A DNA stretch of 64,000 nt from Cyclobacterium marinum DSM 745 (GTDB lineage: Bacteria; Bacteroidota; Bacteroidia; Cytophagales; Cyclobacteriaceae), in NCBI RefSeq assembly GCF_000222485.1, contig NC_015914.1, positions 6,058,001 through 6,122,000 on the forward strand, written 5' to 3'. Below are positions 1 to 11,146 of the stretch, one piece after another. The first letter of the stretch is position 1; each line of letters begins with the position of its first letter. The notes beneath the pieces are model-generated. The model had not been told where the DNA came from, ran no database searches, and saw only the letters and a list, made by a program, of their open reading frames with translations. Both the position numbers and the translations under genes were made by a program.

Positions 1-43
1 TTTTCCTAACTGCTCCGTGGAGGTTCGACTCCTTCTCCTACAG
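1..43 (+). tRNA. tRNA, 3' end only (cut by window start)
   Basis: Only the 3' part is present. A five-base T-stem (19-23, GGAGG), a T-loop TTCGACT (24-30), the returning stem CCTTC (31-35, one G-U pair), a seven-base acceptor 3' strand TCCTACA (36-42) and a G discriminator (43) can be read, followed by CA. The anticodon cannot be assigned. The text before the T-arm (CTCCGTGGAGG) resembles class II tRNAs with a long variable arm, and a G discriminator would favour Ser over Leu, but this is a guess. A terminator hairpin follows at 75-106. Confidence 0.7.
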
Positions 44-74
44 CAGGTTATTTTGGGTTTATTGTTAATTGACT

Positions 75-106
75 AAAGCTATGAGACATTGTTTCATAGC
101 TTTTTT
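75..106 (+). terminator. Terminator after partial tRNA
   Basis: A ten-base perfect inverted repeat (AAAGCTATGA at 75-84 with TCATAGCTTT at 94-103) is followed by a run of T. It is placed to end the tRNA transcript. Confidence 0.8.
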
Positions 107-180
107 GTTTTCCCCCTGGCTTAAATCCTTTCAATGAGTGTTATTAAAAATAATAGAAAAAATAAAATAGGCATAAAATA

Positions 181-213
181 AAAAAGCAGGAGAATATCCC
201 CTGCTTTTTATTT
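181..213 (-). terminator. Terminator for DUF3078 gene
   Basis: A perfect inverted repeat (AAAAAGCAGG at 181-190, CCTGCTTTTT at 200-209) is flanked by A on one side and T on the other, so it can work in both directions. It lies about 100 bases past the stop codon of the minus-strand gene. Confidence 0.7.
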
Positions 214-312
214 TGAAAACTAAACCAACTATTATTTAACTACCATAATACAAACAAAATTAACAATACCTGATTAAAAACCAAATTAACCTGATAAAAA
301 ATGGTTAATAAT

Positions 313-1215
313 CTATTTTTTGTTACCCACTTTATATAATATACCCAATGCTAAGCCTTGGCTATACTGAACCCCCGGATCCTGATCTATATCATATAAG
401 GATATACCTGTAAGGGTTACGTTAATAATATTAGAAATTTTGGCGGTTAGGGTTACATCCAATCTATGATCTATATTTTTCATGGAAAGCGTCTCATAGT
501 TGGCGAACATGGTGTACCTTGATTTTAAGTTAAGGTTTTCTGAAAGATTCTTATCCAAACTGGCAAAAACCTGCATGGCTAACCATTCCACTCTAACCGT
601 TTCCCCTGCCGGCACCCCATAATTTGCCGGTACATTTGCAATAATTTGATTGTCCGTAACGAAAGTAAATCTTGGTGAAAACGGACCTATTCTTAAGAAA
701 AACTCTTTATTAGGCTTGAATTCAAAACCTAAGGATGAAGTCAGGTACCCCGGAGCCATAAACTTAGATATCAATGATTTGGTACCATCATCATTGTAAG
801 TATAACCTTCTGCAAACTGGGAAAGGTAATTTACTGAGAAGTAACTTGACCACTTATTGCTTAACTGATACCCTAATTTTGTATCCAGAAATATTCTGTC
901 ATTGGACTTTCGTGTCCCTTCCCCCTCGTTTCTAACTATCCCGAATAAAAGCTCCAACTCATTGTCCCAAGAAATTTTATCTTTTTGGTAAAGGGCTTTA
1001 CCTGCAATGATACTTCCAAAAGCCACAGAATTTACTCCTCCGGCTTTCCAGTTATTACTAAATCCGGCCTGATTAAAGTTCAACCCTGCACTAAATTCGG
1101 ATTGCCAGTATGATGTGTCTGTTGGAGTCTGCTCTGAAGCATCCGTACCACCCTGTGCCAGGGTTAAATTTATTGCTAGAACAAAAACCAGTAAGGTTAG
1201 TATAAAATTTTTCAT
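313..1215 (-). CDS. DUF3078 domain-containing outer-envelope protein
   Basis: A 300-residue protein with a Sec signal peptide (residues 1-20, hydrophobic core then AQG). The mature part begins with the pattern typical of Bacteroidota DUF3078 proteins: SYWQSEFSAGLNFNQAGFSN, then KAGGVNS and a long series of alternating aromatic/polar strands (SWDNELELLFG, YFSVNYLSQF, LDVTLTAKI). This reads as a small outer-membrane beta-barrel, though the family has no assigned function that I know. It ends in VGNKK. It is transcribed alone and divergently from the DUF202 gene, with about 140 AT-rich bases between them. The family assignment is from pattern recognition; the barrel is an inference from strand periodicity. 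Confidence 0.85.
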   Translation of the reverse strand: MKNFILTLLVFVLAINLTLAQGGTDASEQTPTDTSYWQSEFSAGLNFNQAGFSNNWKAGGVNSVAFGSIIAGKALYQKDKISWDNELELLFGIVRNEGEGTRKSNDRIFLDTKLGYQLSNKWSSYFSVNYLSQFAEGYTYNDDGTKSLISKFMAPGYLTSSLGFEFKPNKEFFLRIGPFSPRFTFVTDNQIIANVPANYGVPAGETVRVEWLAMQVFASLDKNLSENLNLKSRYTMFANYETLSMKNIDHRLDVTLTAKISNIINVTLTGISLYDIDQDPGVQYSQGLALGILYKVGNKK

Positions 1216-1356
1216 GCTTTACTTTATTAATTTTCAATAATTGTGTATCTAAATTGAATTATTAAAAGAATTGAACCCTTATTATCAATTACTTTTAACT
1301 AAATTTATCAGTAATGAGCCTAATATAATTGCAAAATCTAAACAAAGCGCAAATCT

Positions 1357-1632
1357 ATGGAAAATCAAACAGAAGAAACACTGATTGTTAGAGATTTTTT
1401 AGCTCGCCAGAGGACAAAGCTTGCCAATGACCGAACATTATTGGCCTATATAAGAACTAGTTTATATTTTATCGTAAGTGGAACAGCCTTAATTAAGGTC
1501 AACGACCTTGCAAATGTCAAGAGCTTGGGGTATTTTTCATTTTTGATCAGTGTAATTTTACTAATTACGGGATTTATAAATTATTTCAGACTAAGAAACA
1601 AACTCTCAAAAGGTAAATACCAAAAAATGTAA
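1357..1632 (+). CDS. DUF202 (YidH-like) membrane protein
   Basis: A 91-residue protein with the DUF202 signature near the N-terminus (RDFLARQRTKLANDRTLLAY), followed by two hydrophobic helices (about residues 34-50 and 59-77) and a basic C-terminus (RLRNKLSKGKYQKM). Family members are small inner-membrane proteins of unknown role; yeast VTC subunits carry a related domain. Transcribed alone, 80 bases ahead of another small membrane protein on the same strand, so the two may be co-transcribed. Polyphosphate kinase lies downstream, which is suggestive given the VTC relation but proves nothing. Confidence 0.85.
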   Translation: MENQTEETLIVRDFLARQRTKLANDRTLLAYIRTSLYFIVSGTALIKVNDLANVKSLGYFSFLISVILLITGFINYFRLRNKLSKGKYQKM

Positions 1633-1711
1633 CCCTTTTAACCTTACTAAATTTTAAAAAAAAATTGGTAGGCTATTTGCAGATAACCCCATAACATCAA
1701 CGCTATTTCAA

Positions 1712-1921
1712 ATGAAATTTCTAGGAATAATTTTAATTATCGTGGGAACAGTCATGTTTTTGATTACAGGTATAACCTACACCACCGAAGAAACGATTAT
1801 TGATGCCGGACCATTAAAAATCATTACCGACAAAGAAAACGACCTCAATTGGCCACCATACGCCGGAGGTATTGCTATCGTTGCCGGTTTTGTTTTAATG
1901 GCTGTAGGAAAAAAGAAATAA
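1712..1921 (+). CDS. Small two-helix membrane protein, unknown function
   Basis: A 69-residue protein with two hydrophobic segments: residues 2-21 (FLGIILIIVGTVMFLITG) and about 52-66 (GIAIVAGFVLMAVG). They are joined by an acidic, presumably periplasmic loop (TTEETIIDAGPLKI, DKENDLNWPPYAG) and the protein ends in KKK. Both termini would face the cytoplasm. I do not recognise a named family. The ORF is convincing because the hydrophobic helices and the basic stop-transfer end are well formed. It follows the DUF202 gene by 79 bases on the same strand. Confidence 0.7.
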   Translation: MKFLGIILIIVGTVMFLITGITYTTEETIIDAGPLKIITDKENDLNWPPYAGGIAIVAGFVLMAVGKKK

Positions 1922-2150
1922 CTCTATTCATAAGCATACCCCCCTGTTTGTAGGTCATGAAAGCAGAAATGTTCAATCCGAGGTTATGCAATTGCAGTCG
2001 TAATAAGTTTGCAATCCCCGGAAAATAAGGCTTTTTGAAATTTTAGCCTAGCATCGCTAAATGGGAATAAAAAACAGTGACAAATGGGTTGATTTTGTGA
2101 CAGCAAATAATAGATTCTATATTTAATCCTCTAAGTATTATTTTCATATA

Positions 2151-2191
2151 AAAAAATAGCCGCACCATCGAGGTTGCGGCTATTTTTTTTT
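2151..2191. terminator. Bidirectional terminator between small membrane gene and ppk1
   Basis: A fourteen-base perfect inverted repeat (2151-2164 with 2175-2188) has a GC core TAGCCGCA and is flanked by A and T runs. It lies between convergent genes, only about 20 bases from the ppk1 stop, and can serve both. Confidence 0.85.
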
Positions 2192-2210
2192 GATTTGCTT
2201 GTCAACTATT

Positions 2211-4334
2211 TCAATCAATTAATTTGACATCTTCTATCATAGCGGGCTCTAATTCAAAAAATCTTTGATGAATATTGAAGATTTCTTCTCCCTCTTTTGG
2301 TTCCTTACCTACGTATCTGCCATCCTCTTGCATAACATATGCATTTACATTGTCCATCAGGTTGTACCTCAATATATTCATGAGCTGCTTTTGCAGGAAC
2401 TCGTTTTCAACTTTAAATAAAGACTCCAGACGTTTATCAAAACTCCTCACCATGGCATCAGCGCTACCCACATAAATCCTAGGATCACCATTATTATGAA
2501 AATGATAGATTCTGGAATGCTCCAGAAAATCCCCCACGATTGAAATCACCTCAATATTTTCACTCAATCCCTCTCTCCCGGGTCTTAAGCAACAAATGCC
2601 TCGCACTATTAACTTAACCGGCACACCGGCCTGTGAGGCCCCGTAGAGGGCATGTATAAATTCGGAATCCTCCAAAGAATTGATTTTAATAAATATACCG
2701 GAAGGCAAACCTTTTCTGGCATTTTCAGATTCAATTTTGATAAACTCTATCAAGTTGTTTCTCATATCCCTAGGAGAAGTGATGAGGTTTTGATAGCTAG
2801 TAGGTGCCGAATGACCTGTAATCACATTAAAGAATTCGGAAACATCATTGGCCAAGGTTTCATTGGTTGTTAAAAGGCCAATATCTGTATAAATTCGACT
2901 GGTTTCTTCATTGTAATTTCCGGAGCCTAAATGCACATAACGTGTGACCCTATTTTCCTCCTTTTTTACGATCAAAAGTAATTTGGTATGGGTTTTAAAA
3001 TTACTTACTCCATAAATTACAAAACAGCCTGCTTTTTGCATTTTTTTTGCTTCCCTGATATTGTTTTCCTCGTCAAATCGAGCTTTCACCTCAAACAACA
3101 CAGAAACGTGCTTTCCATTTTCTACCGCTTTAAGCAAAGCCCCTACAATCCGAGAATTTTTTGCCAATCTGTATATGGTCATTTTTATGGCCATTACATG
3201 TGGATCATCTGCCGCCTTATCCAAAAGTTCCAAAATGGGCTCCATATCATTATAGGGATGATGGAGGAGAACATCTTTGTGTTTCAGCACCTCAAATATA
3301 TCTTCAGAGGCTGCCTCGGGATAAGATAAAGGTGGGATAGGAGTAGGTGCAGCAGGCATTTTATCTTTGAAACGTTTGTTGCCTATTACCTGCCACAGGC
3401 CGGTAAAATCCATCAAACTTTTTCGTTCTATTTTAAAAATGCTGTCATCATGTAAAGTCCAACGTTGCTTGAGCAAATTAACCATCCACTTGCTGTAACC
3501 CTCTTCTATTTCAATCCTAACAACCCTGCCTGTTTTTCTTTCATTCAATTTCCTTTTTACTTCTTCCAGAAAATTGGTATCCATGTCTTCACTTTCCTCT
3601 AGGGTGAAATCACCATTTCGAGTAATCCTGAAAAGGTTAATGGACTCTATATTTACATTCCTAAACAAGGATACAATATGTTCCCTAATCATTTCTTCTA
3701 TGGGAACATAAATGGTCATGTCTTCTCTCTCTAATTCAAAAAACCTGGGGATATTGGAAGGAATTTGTACAAATGAAAGTTTCTTGTTGTCCTTTTTCTC
3801 ACCAGGGCCTATGGTTACCACTCCAAATATTAATAATTTATTCATCAAAATTGGAAAAGTATGGTACCCATCAAAAACCATAGGCGTCAACATGGGGTAA
3901 ACCGCCTTATAGAAATATTCTTCGACAGTCTTTTGTTCTTCCGGCAAAAGATTACGCACATTACTCAGCTGGAAGCCGGATTCTTTAGTAGTGGCAAGCA
4001 ATTCATTAACAAATTGCTTTTGCAGCTTTTTATGAAAAATCTGAGACTCGATCATTAGCTTTTTCTTAAAGCTATCTTCTCTAAGACCCGAATAATCTAT
4101 TCTAACTTTATCATAATCAAGATAATTATACAATGACCCCACCCTAATCATAAAAAATTCATCGAGGTTTGAAGCTGCTATAGCAAGAAATTTAAATTTC
4201 TCGAAAATATTCCTTTTATCTTTTTTGATCTGGTCAAAAACCCTATCATTAAATTTTAGCCAACTAAGATCCCTACTGATTAATTTGCTATTATTGATGG
4301 TTTCTTCAATTTTATCAAGCTGGATCATTTTCAT
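2211..4334 (-). CDS. ppk1: Polyphosphate kinase 1
   Basis: PPK1 reversibly polymerises the terminal phosphate of ATP into polyphosphate. All family landmarks are present (numbering from the longest possible start, 718 residues): N-terminal ISRDLSWLKFN (30-40), Arg430 in FEVKARFDEENN, the autophosphorylated histidine in FKTHTKLLLI (His460), YVHLGSGNYNEETSRIYTD, and the second conserved histidine region HSRIYHFHNNGDPRIYVGSAD near 617-636. The length is normal for the family. The reading frame extends to an ATG at 4367, but the first 11 residues are aromatic and AT-encoded. The ATG at 4334 (MKMIQLDKIE) is the more likely start and 4328 is also possible. It is a single gene downstream of gyrB on the same strand, separated from it by a terminator. 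Confidence 0.95.
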   Translation of the reverse strand: MKMIQLDKIEETINNSKLISRDLSWLKFNDRVFDQIKKDKRNIFEKFKFLAIAASNLDEFFMIRVGSLYNYLDYDKVRIDYSGLREDSFKKKLMIESQIFHKKLQKQFVNELLATTKESGFQLSNVRNLLPEEQKTVEEYFYKAVYPMLTPMVFDGYHTFPILMNKLLIFGVVTIGPGEKKDNKKLSFVQIPSNIPRFFELEREDMTIYVPIEEMIREHIVSLFRNVNIESINLFRITRNGDFTLEESEDMDTNFLEEVKRKLNERKTGRVVRIEIEEGYSKWMVNLLKQRWTLHDDSIFKIERKSLMDFTGLWQVIGNKRFKDKMPAAPTPIPPLSYPEAASEDIFEVLKHKDVLLHHPYNDMEPILELLDKAADDPHVMAIKMTIYRLAKNSRIVGALLKAVENGKHVSVLFEVKARFDEENNIREAKKMQKAGCFVIYGVSNFKTHTKLLLIVKKEENRVTRYVHLGSGNYNEETSRIYTDIGLLTTNETLANDVSEFFNVITGHSAPTSYQNLITSPRDMRNNLIEFIKIESENARKGLPSGIFIKINSLEDSEFIHALYGASQAGVPVKLIVRGICCLRPGREGLSENIEVISIVGDFLEHSRIYHFHNNGDPRIYVGSADAMVRSFDKRLESLFKVENEFLQKQLMNILRYNLMDNVNAYVMQEDGRYVGKEPKEGEEIFNIHQRFFELEPAMIEDVKLID

Positions 4335-4387
4335 GTTTTTTCTATTATAATGGTAAAAGTAGACCAATGATACTAAATTATTTATAG

Positions 4388-4419
4388 AATAAAAAAAGGG
4401 CCAAATGCCCTTTTTTATT
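4388..4419 (-). terminator. gyrB terminator
   Basis: An inverted repeat with GGGC/GCCC core and A/T flanks (4388-4401 with 4407-4419) lies 25 bases past the gyrB stop and just before the ppk1 start. It should separate the two transcripts. Confidence 0.8.
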
Positions 4420-4444
4420 CTTTTGCGAACACCTATACCATTTA

Positions 4445-6845
<2,401 letters not shown>

Positions 6846-7223
6846 TTAATATTGTCCCGTGCTCAAGAGCACTAGGGTACATGCAGGGACCACTTCAATC
6901 CCATTGGTTTTCGCCAAATTCATTAATTCTTGATTTTCTGTACCGGGATTAAATATTATTCTTTTGGGTTTTAGAGATAAAATGTAATCATACCACTCAT
7001 CTTGATGCTGTGGCCCAATATAAAGGGTAACGGTGTGAATGTCTTGCAATGAAGGTTTTTCCCTCAAATTAAGAATTGGTTTTCCTAAGATATTCCCTGT
7101 TTTGATACCTACAGGTACGAAAGGAATAGCTCGTTCATGCAACATATTGGCTGCAGTATAGGCATATCTAGATGGATTCGGACTTGCTCCTAAAACCACG
7201 GTTTTTTTATTTTCTGTCATCAT
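6846..7223 (-). CDS. CoA-binding (YccU-like) Rossmann protein
   Basis: A 125-residue single-domain protein of the CoA_binding_2 family. The nucleotide-binding start TVVLGASPNPSRYAYTAANM (9-28) is followed by FVPVGIKTGNILGKP, the TLYIGP strand, RIIFNPGTEN and EVVPACTLVLL. Family members bind CoA in a Rossmann fold, and their role in cells is mostly unknown. It is the last gene of a minus-strand run after the tryptophan dioxygenase-like and flavoprotein genes, 36 bases behind the latter. Two adjacent ATGs (7223 and 7220) are possible starts. Confidence 0.88.
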   Translation of the reverse strand: MMTENKKTVVLGASPNPSRYAYTAANMLHERAIPFVPVGIKTGNILGKPILNLREKPSLQDIHTVTLYIGPQHQDEWYDYILSLKPKRIIFNPGTENQELMNLAKTNGIEVVPACTLVLLSTGQY

Positions 7224-7259
7224 TTAATTTTCTTTAAAATTACAGATGCAACATTTTAT

Positions 7260-8834
7260 TTACCGCCCATATTTTTCTATTAATTTTTCTGCACAACGCT
7301 CTCCATCCATGGCTGCAGATACGATTCCTCCTGCATAGCCGGCACCTTCTCCACATGGATAAAGCCTGCTGATTTGAAGATGTTCAAAGCTTTCCTTGCT
7401 TCTTGGAATCCTTACAGGAGAAGAGGTCCTGCTTTCTACACCTACAATTTGGGCTTCATTGGTGTAATACCCCTTCATCTTTTTATCCATCATCGGCAAT
7501 GCCATGGCCAATCTTTTCGAGATATAATCCGGAAGAAAATCGTTCAAATTAACACTTTTTAACCCCGGCTGGTAGGAAGTGCTTGGTAGATCTTGACTCT
7601 GGCGATTTTTGACAAAGTCCACCACCCTTTGCGCGGGAGCAACCTGAGACCTTCCTCCGGCTTCCCAAGCGGCCTGTTCTACTTCCTGCTGAAACACCAA
7701 GGAAGCCAGTGGACCATATTGCCCATATCTGCCAAGATCTTCTAACTCTACAGCCACAACCATACCAGAATTGGCAAATTTGCCATCTCTTCTGCTTGGG
7801 CTCATCCCATTGACCACCACTTCCCCAGGTGAGGAAGCTGAGGGCACAATAAATCCACCCGGGCACATACAAAACGAAAATACACCTCTCTGCTTTCCAT
7901 CCAACACGGTTTGTTGAACAAGGCTATAGGAGGATGCCGGTAAATAAGGTCCTCTATCTGATTGACAGTGGTATTGAATACTATCAATTAATTTTTGCTC
8001 ATGTTCAATGCGCACGCCTAATGCAAAAGGCTTTGCTTCAATTAAAACTTTTTGCCTGTGGAGCAAATGAAAAATATCTCTGGCAGAATGTCCTGTTGCT
8101 AAAATTACTCCTAATCCAAAAATTTTCTCCCCCTCGCTTGTCACTACCCCTTTGATGGAGTCATTTTCCAAAATGAATTCGGTAACCTTTGTATTAAACA
8201 ATACTTCTCCCCCTGCCTCTAGTATACTTTCCCTGAGTTGAGTAATCAATAAGGGTAATTTATTGGTACCTATATGTGGATGCGCCTCCACTAAAATGTC
8301 TTCTTTGGCACCATGGGCAACCAAAATTTCCATAATCCTCCGTAAATCTCCTCTTTTTTTTGAACGGGTATATAGTTTGCCATCCGAATAGGTTCCTGCA
8401 CCTCCTTCACCAAAACAATAATTGGAATCCGGGTTTACAATGTGTTCTTTATTCAAAGCTGCCAAATCCCTTCGGCGAGAACGAACATCTTTACCGCGCT
8501 CCAAAACAATAGGCTTTTTCCCGAGCTCAATGGCTCTTAACGCAGCAAAAAGTCCTGCCGGGCCGGCCCCAACAATTACTATTGGGTCACTATTTGATAC
8601 ATTGGGATAATCTTTACCTCTACTGATAAGAGGTTCGGGTGTTTGACCGCTGTATACTTCAACAGTAACATTAATTTTAACCTTTCTGCCCCTTGCATCA
8701 ATAGACCTCTTTGTGGCCCTAATTATAAGGTCTTGGTGAGGAGAGAGCCCTGATTTTTCCGCTACTATTTTATTAAACAAAGCTTCATTATAAGCTTCTT
8801 CGGGGCTTAAAGCCAGCTGCAATTCTTTTTTCAT
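7260..8834 (-). CDS. COG2509-type FAD-dependent dehydrogenase
   Basis: A 524-residue flavoprotein. A short N-terminal domain (1-80) precedes the dinucleotide-binding motif IVIVGAGPAGLFAALRAIEL (85-104) with ERGKDVRSRRRDLAAL. The family hallmark NYCFGEGGAGTYSDGKLYTR follows, then GVILATGHSARDIF and C-terminal YPCGEGAGYAGGIVSAAMDG, which closes the FAD site. This matches the uncharacterised FAD-dependent dehydrogenases of COG2509; the substrate is unknown. It begins 3 bases after the stop of the tryptophan dioxygenase-like gene, so the two are surely co-transcribed and possibly translationally coupled. Any role in tryptophan catabolism is inference from this context. Confidence 0.9.
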   Translation of the reverse strand: MKKELQLALSPEEAYNEALFNKIVAEKSGLSPHQDLIIRATKRSIDARGRKVKINVTVEVYSGQTPEPLISRGKDYPNVSNSDPIVIVGAGPAGLFAALRAIELGKKPIVLERGKDVRSRRRDLAALNKEHIVNPDSNYCFGEGGAGTYSDGKLYTRSKKRGDLRRIMEILVAHGAKEDILVEAHPHIGTNKLPLLITQLRESILEAGGEVLFNTKVTEFILENDSIKGVVTSEGEKIFGLGVILATGHSARDIFHLLHRQKVLIEAKPFALGVRIEHEQKLIDSIQYHCQSDRGPYLPASSYSLVQQTVLDGKQRGVFSFCMCPGGFIVPSASSPGEVVVNGMSPSRRDGKFANSGMVVAVELEDLGRYGQYGPLASLVFQQEVEQAAWEAGGRSQVAPAQRVVDFVKNRQSQDLPSTSYQPGLKSVNLNDFLPDYISKRLAMALPMMDKKMKGYYTNEAQIVGVESRTSSPVRIPRSKESFEHLQISRLYPCGEGAGYAGGIVSAAMDGERCAEKLIEKYGR

Positions 8835-8837
8835 AAG

Positions 8838-9809
8838 TTACTTTTCCACCACATCTAGCAATTCCGAATCCACCCATCGTTTACCCCATTCTTTAATTTC
8901 CGACTCCGTCCACAATTCAGGATAAAAAATAACTTTCTGAAATCTAGGTGGTAAAAATTTTTGCCAATTGGTACCTCCTGTTGCTGCTATATCCATAGGG
9001 TTTTTGTGCAGGTATTTCACTGCGGATTTATAGTGTGCTAGTGGCCAAAAAACATTGGCTTTTTCATCCAGCTCTTTCATCAAACTTGTCAATTCGTCAT
9101 CCTTCTCATCCAGGTAAACGTATTTCTTCCACAAGTTATTTTTTCTGAATTTCGCAATCAGCTCCTTTAATTCAGTTCCATATTTTTCTTCAAAAGACTT
9201 CAGTGTCAAAGTTTTTTCTCCGGTCGCCAATTCCTTGGCTCCATATTGCCAATATAAAATATCAAACAAACTATCTATATTGGTAAGGTTAATGTCTTTA
9301 TAATCTTCTCTTTGCTCCAAGTATACAAGATTTTGAATATCTGTACACATAATTTCTATCATTCGATATTGGGCGCTCTGAAAACCACTTGCAGGGAGCA
9401 AAGACATCCTAAATTTCATAAACTGCTCTCTTTCCATCCCTTTCCACATGACGGCAAAAGAAGAAATTAACAAGTCAAAATACATAATGACCCTTTTCAG
9501 CCGTTCTTTAAAAAACTTAAGACCTATATTGTCAACAGCAGCCATTTGTTCCAACTCCCATAAAATCAGGTTGAAGTATAACTCGGTAATTTGATGATAA
9601 ATGATGAAAATCTTCTCGTCTTTAAAAGAAGTTCTTGGCTGTTGCAGAGTAAGGAGGGTATCTAAATTTATATAATCCCAGTAGTTAAGATAATCTGCAT
9701 GCAAAAGCCCTTCAAGGTAAGAGGATAAATCCTGTCCTGAAGCCCTGAATTTTTCTTCCAGAAGTTTAATTTTATCTACTATTTCCTTTTCGGGATATTT
9801 ATTTTCCAT
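8838..9809 (-). CDS. Tryptophan 2,3-dioxygenase family protein
   Basis: A heme dioxygenase that, in characterised relatives, opens the indole ring of L-tryptophan to N-formylkynurenine. The 323 residues are helical, with the distal histidine motif IIYHQITELYFNLILWELEQ (His72), FDLLISSFAVMWKGM, RMSLLPASGFQSAQYR and the C-terminal proximal heme ligand WPLAHYKSAV (His259). This is followed by AATGGTNWQKFLPP, the family's GTGGT loop. It has the longer C-terminal arrangement common in Bacteroidota. It leads an operon with the flavoprotein and the CoA-binding protein. Substrate specificity has not been shown for this branch. Confidence 0.9.
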   Translation of the reverse strand: MENKYPEKEIVDKIKLLEEKFRASGQDLSSYLEGLLHADYLNYWDYINLDTLLTLQQPRTSFKDEKIFIIYHQITELYFNLILWELEQMAAVDNIGLKFFKERLKRVIMYFDLLISSFAVMWKGMEREQFMKFRMSLLPASGFQSAQYRMIEIMCTDIQNLVYLEQREDYKDINLTNIDSLFDILYWQYGAKELATGEKTLTLKSFEEKYGTELKELIAKFRKNNLWKKYVYLDEKDDELTSLMKELDEKANVFWPLAHYKSAVKYLHKNPMDIAATGGTNWQKFLPPRFQKVIFYPELWTESEIKEWGKRWVDSELLDVVEK

Positions 9810-9977
9810 GCGGGTTGCTGAAGCATTATTTCATTAAAACACATTTAACAGAATTATTCTTGGGAAAACCAAGCATAAATCTCTATCTGCCGGCAAATTA
9901 ACAAGATTTTCGCGTAAACAACCCTTGTATTCGCCAAAAATAGCGCAACAATGACTTACATCATTCATTTAAAAATT

Positions 9978-11075
9978 TCATCTGATCCTACTTTTTATCA
10001 CCACAGTTTTGGTAGGGCTCAAAGGGTCATTGCTAAAAAAAGTAATGGTTTTGTGGTCGATACCCTTACGTCCTTTTGGATCAAATGAAAAAACAAGATC
10101 CACTTTTTCTCCTGCTTTTATATCCATAGCGGGGAGCTCATAGGTCAAACAATCACAATTGGTAACAATCTTTCGTATGTTTAACAATTTTGGCCCGGTG
10201 TTTTCAAGCGTTAAAATTCTGGAAATTACATTTTTTGGACCAATTTTACCCAAGTCAATTTCCATTTCTTCAACGAATAGCTTGGGCACCTCATTCACTT
10301 GACTTAAATGTAGCGGAGGAAAATACTCATGGATGGTAGCCATTAAATGCATGCGAACATTGAATCGCTCTCCTGATAAAAATGAAAGCGGAAATGTATC
10401 ACGGAGAAAGCCTAAATCATCTCTTAAAGCAGGGTCATACTCTAATTCTAAAACGCCTCTACTATTACCTTCTACCAAGGGAGGTTCCATCTTTACCTTG
10501 ACATAAGAAGGGATACTGTCCTGTTTTAAATTGAGTTGGATTGGGAAATCATTGAAGTTATAAAAGTCAATAAATTTAATTTTAGGTTTGTTGGTATACA
10601 TCGTACCCAAATTATTTTGGTTGAAAACAAAACCTAAGCCATTCTTCTTTACTTTGTAATGGACTTCAGGATCCTCCGGATAATGAATATTCACCCCTTC
10701 CAAAAACAAAGAATCTCCTGAAGGTTTAACATTGGTTTTAACCAGAATCATTTTTGAGAAAGTGCCTCCTCTAGTTTCCGGGTCAAAGGTAACCTGAAGG
10801 TGACCAACCTTATTTGGGGCCAAAGTATCTTCAGAATAGGCAACCACGGCACAGCCACAGTCTGTAATTACTTCTTTGATATATGCATTGGAATCTGTTT
10901 GGTTTAAATAATAGAAATCTGCCAACTTAATTTCGTTTTCCGGCAATACCCCTCCAATGTTTATCAGATTATTTTCCCAAATTAAGCCTTCTTCTCCAAC
11001 TTCCTGACTATTAACAGCTACGATGTTAGAAAGCATCATAGCACCAACATTTAATAAAAACACTAAATACTTCAT
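9978..11075 (-). CDS. DUF1573 protein with two copies of the domain, secreted
   Basis: From the ATG at 11075 the protein begins MKYLVFLLNVGAMMLSNIVA, a Sec signal peptide; an upstream in-frame ATG at 11102 would add nine residues and is less likely. Two DUF1573 (Ig-like, ASH-related) units are visible. The N-terminal one has FYYLNQTDSNAYIKEVITDC, GCAVVAY and TFDPETRGGTFSKMILVKTN. The C-terminal one has LTLENTGPKLLNIRKIVTNC, DCLTY and VFSFDPKGRKGIDHKTITFF. Each carries the typical CGC/CDC cysteine pair after 'ITN/ITD'. About 150 residues of different sequence separate them. The gene is divergent from trpS. The function of DUF1573 proteins is unknown; they may mediate envelope protein contacts. 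Confidence 0.85.
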   Translation of the reverse strand: MKYLVFLLNVGAMMLSNIVAVNSQEVGEEGLIWENNLINIGGVLPENEIKLADFYYLNQTDSNAYIKEVITDCGCAVVAYSEDTLAPNKVGHLQVTFDPETRGGTFSKMILVKTNVKPSGDSLFLEGVNIHYPEDPEVHYKVKKNGLGFVFNQNNLGTMYTNKPKIKFIDFYNFNDFPIQLNLKQDSIPSYVKVKMEPPLVEGNSRGVLELEYDPALRDDLGFLRDTFPLSFLSGERFNVRMHLMATIHEYFPPLHLSQVNEVPKLFVEEMEIDLGKIGPKNVISRILTLENTGPKLLNIRKIVTNCDCLTYELPAMDIKAGEKVDLVFSFDPKGRKGIDHKTITFFSNDPLSPTKTVVIKSRIR

Positions 11076-11122
11076 ATTGGCAAATAACGGTAAAATAACC
11101 ACAAATTATTGTTTAAATTCCT

Positions 11123-11130
11123 TAAATTTG
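11123..11130 (+). promoter_or_regulatory. Likely -7 box of trpS
   Basis: TAAATTTG matches the Bacteroidota -7 consensus TAnnTTTG and lies 16 bases before the trpS ATG, which would give a leader of only about 10 bases. No good -33 TTTG was found at 19-20 bases upstream, so this is a weak call. Confidence 0.35.
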
Positions 11131-11146
11131 TGTCAAAAAGACAATA

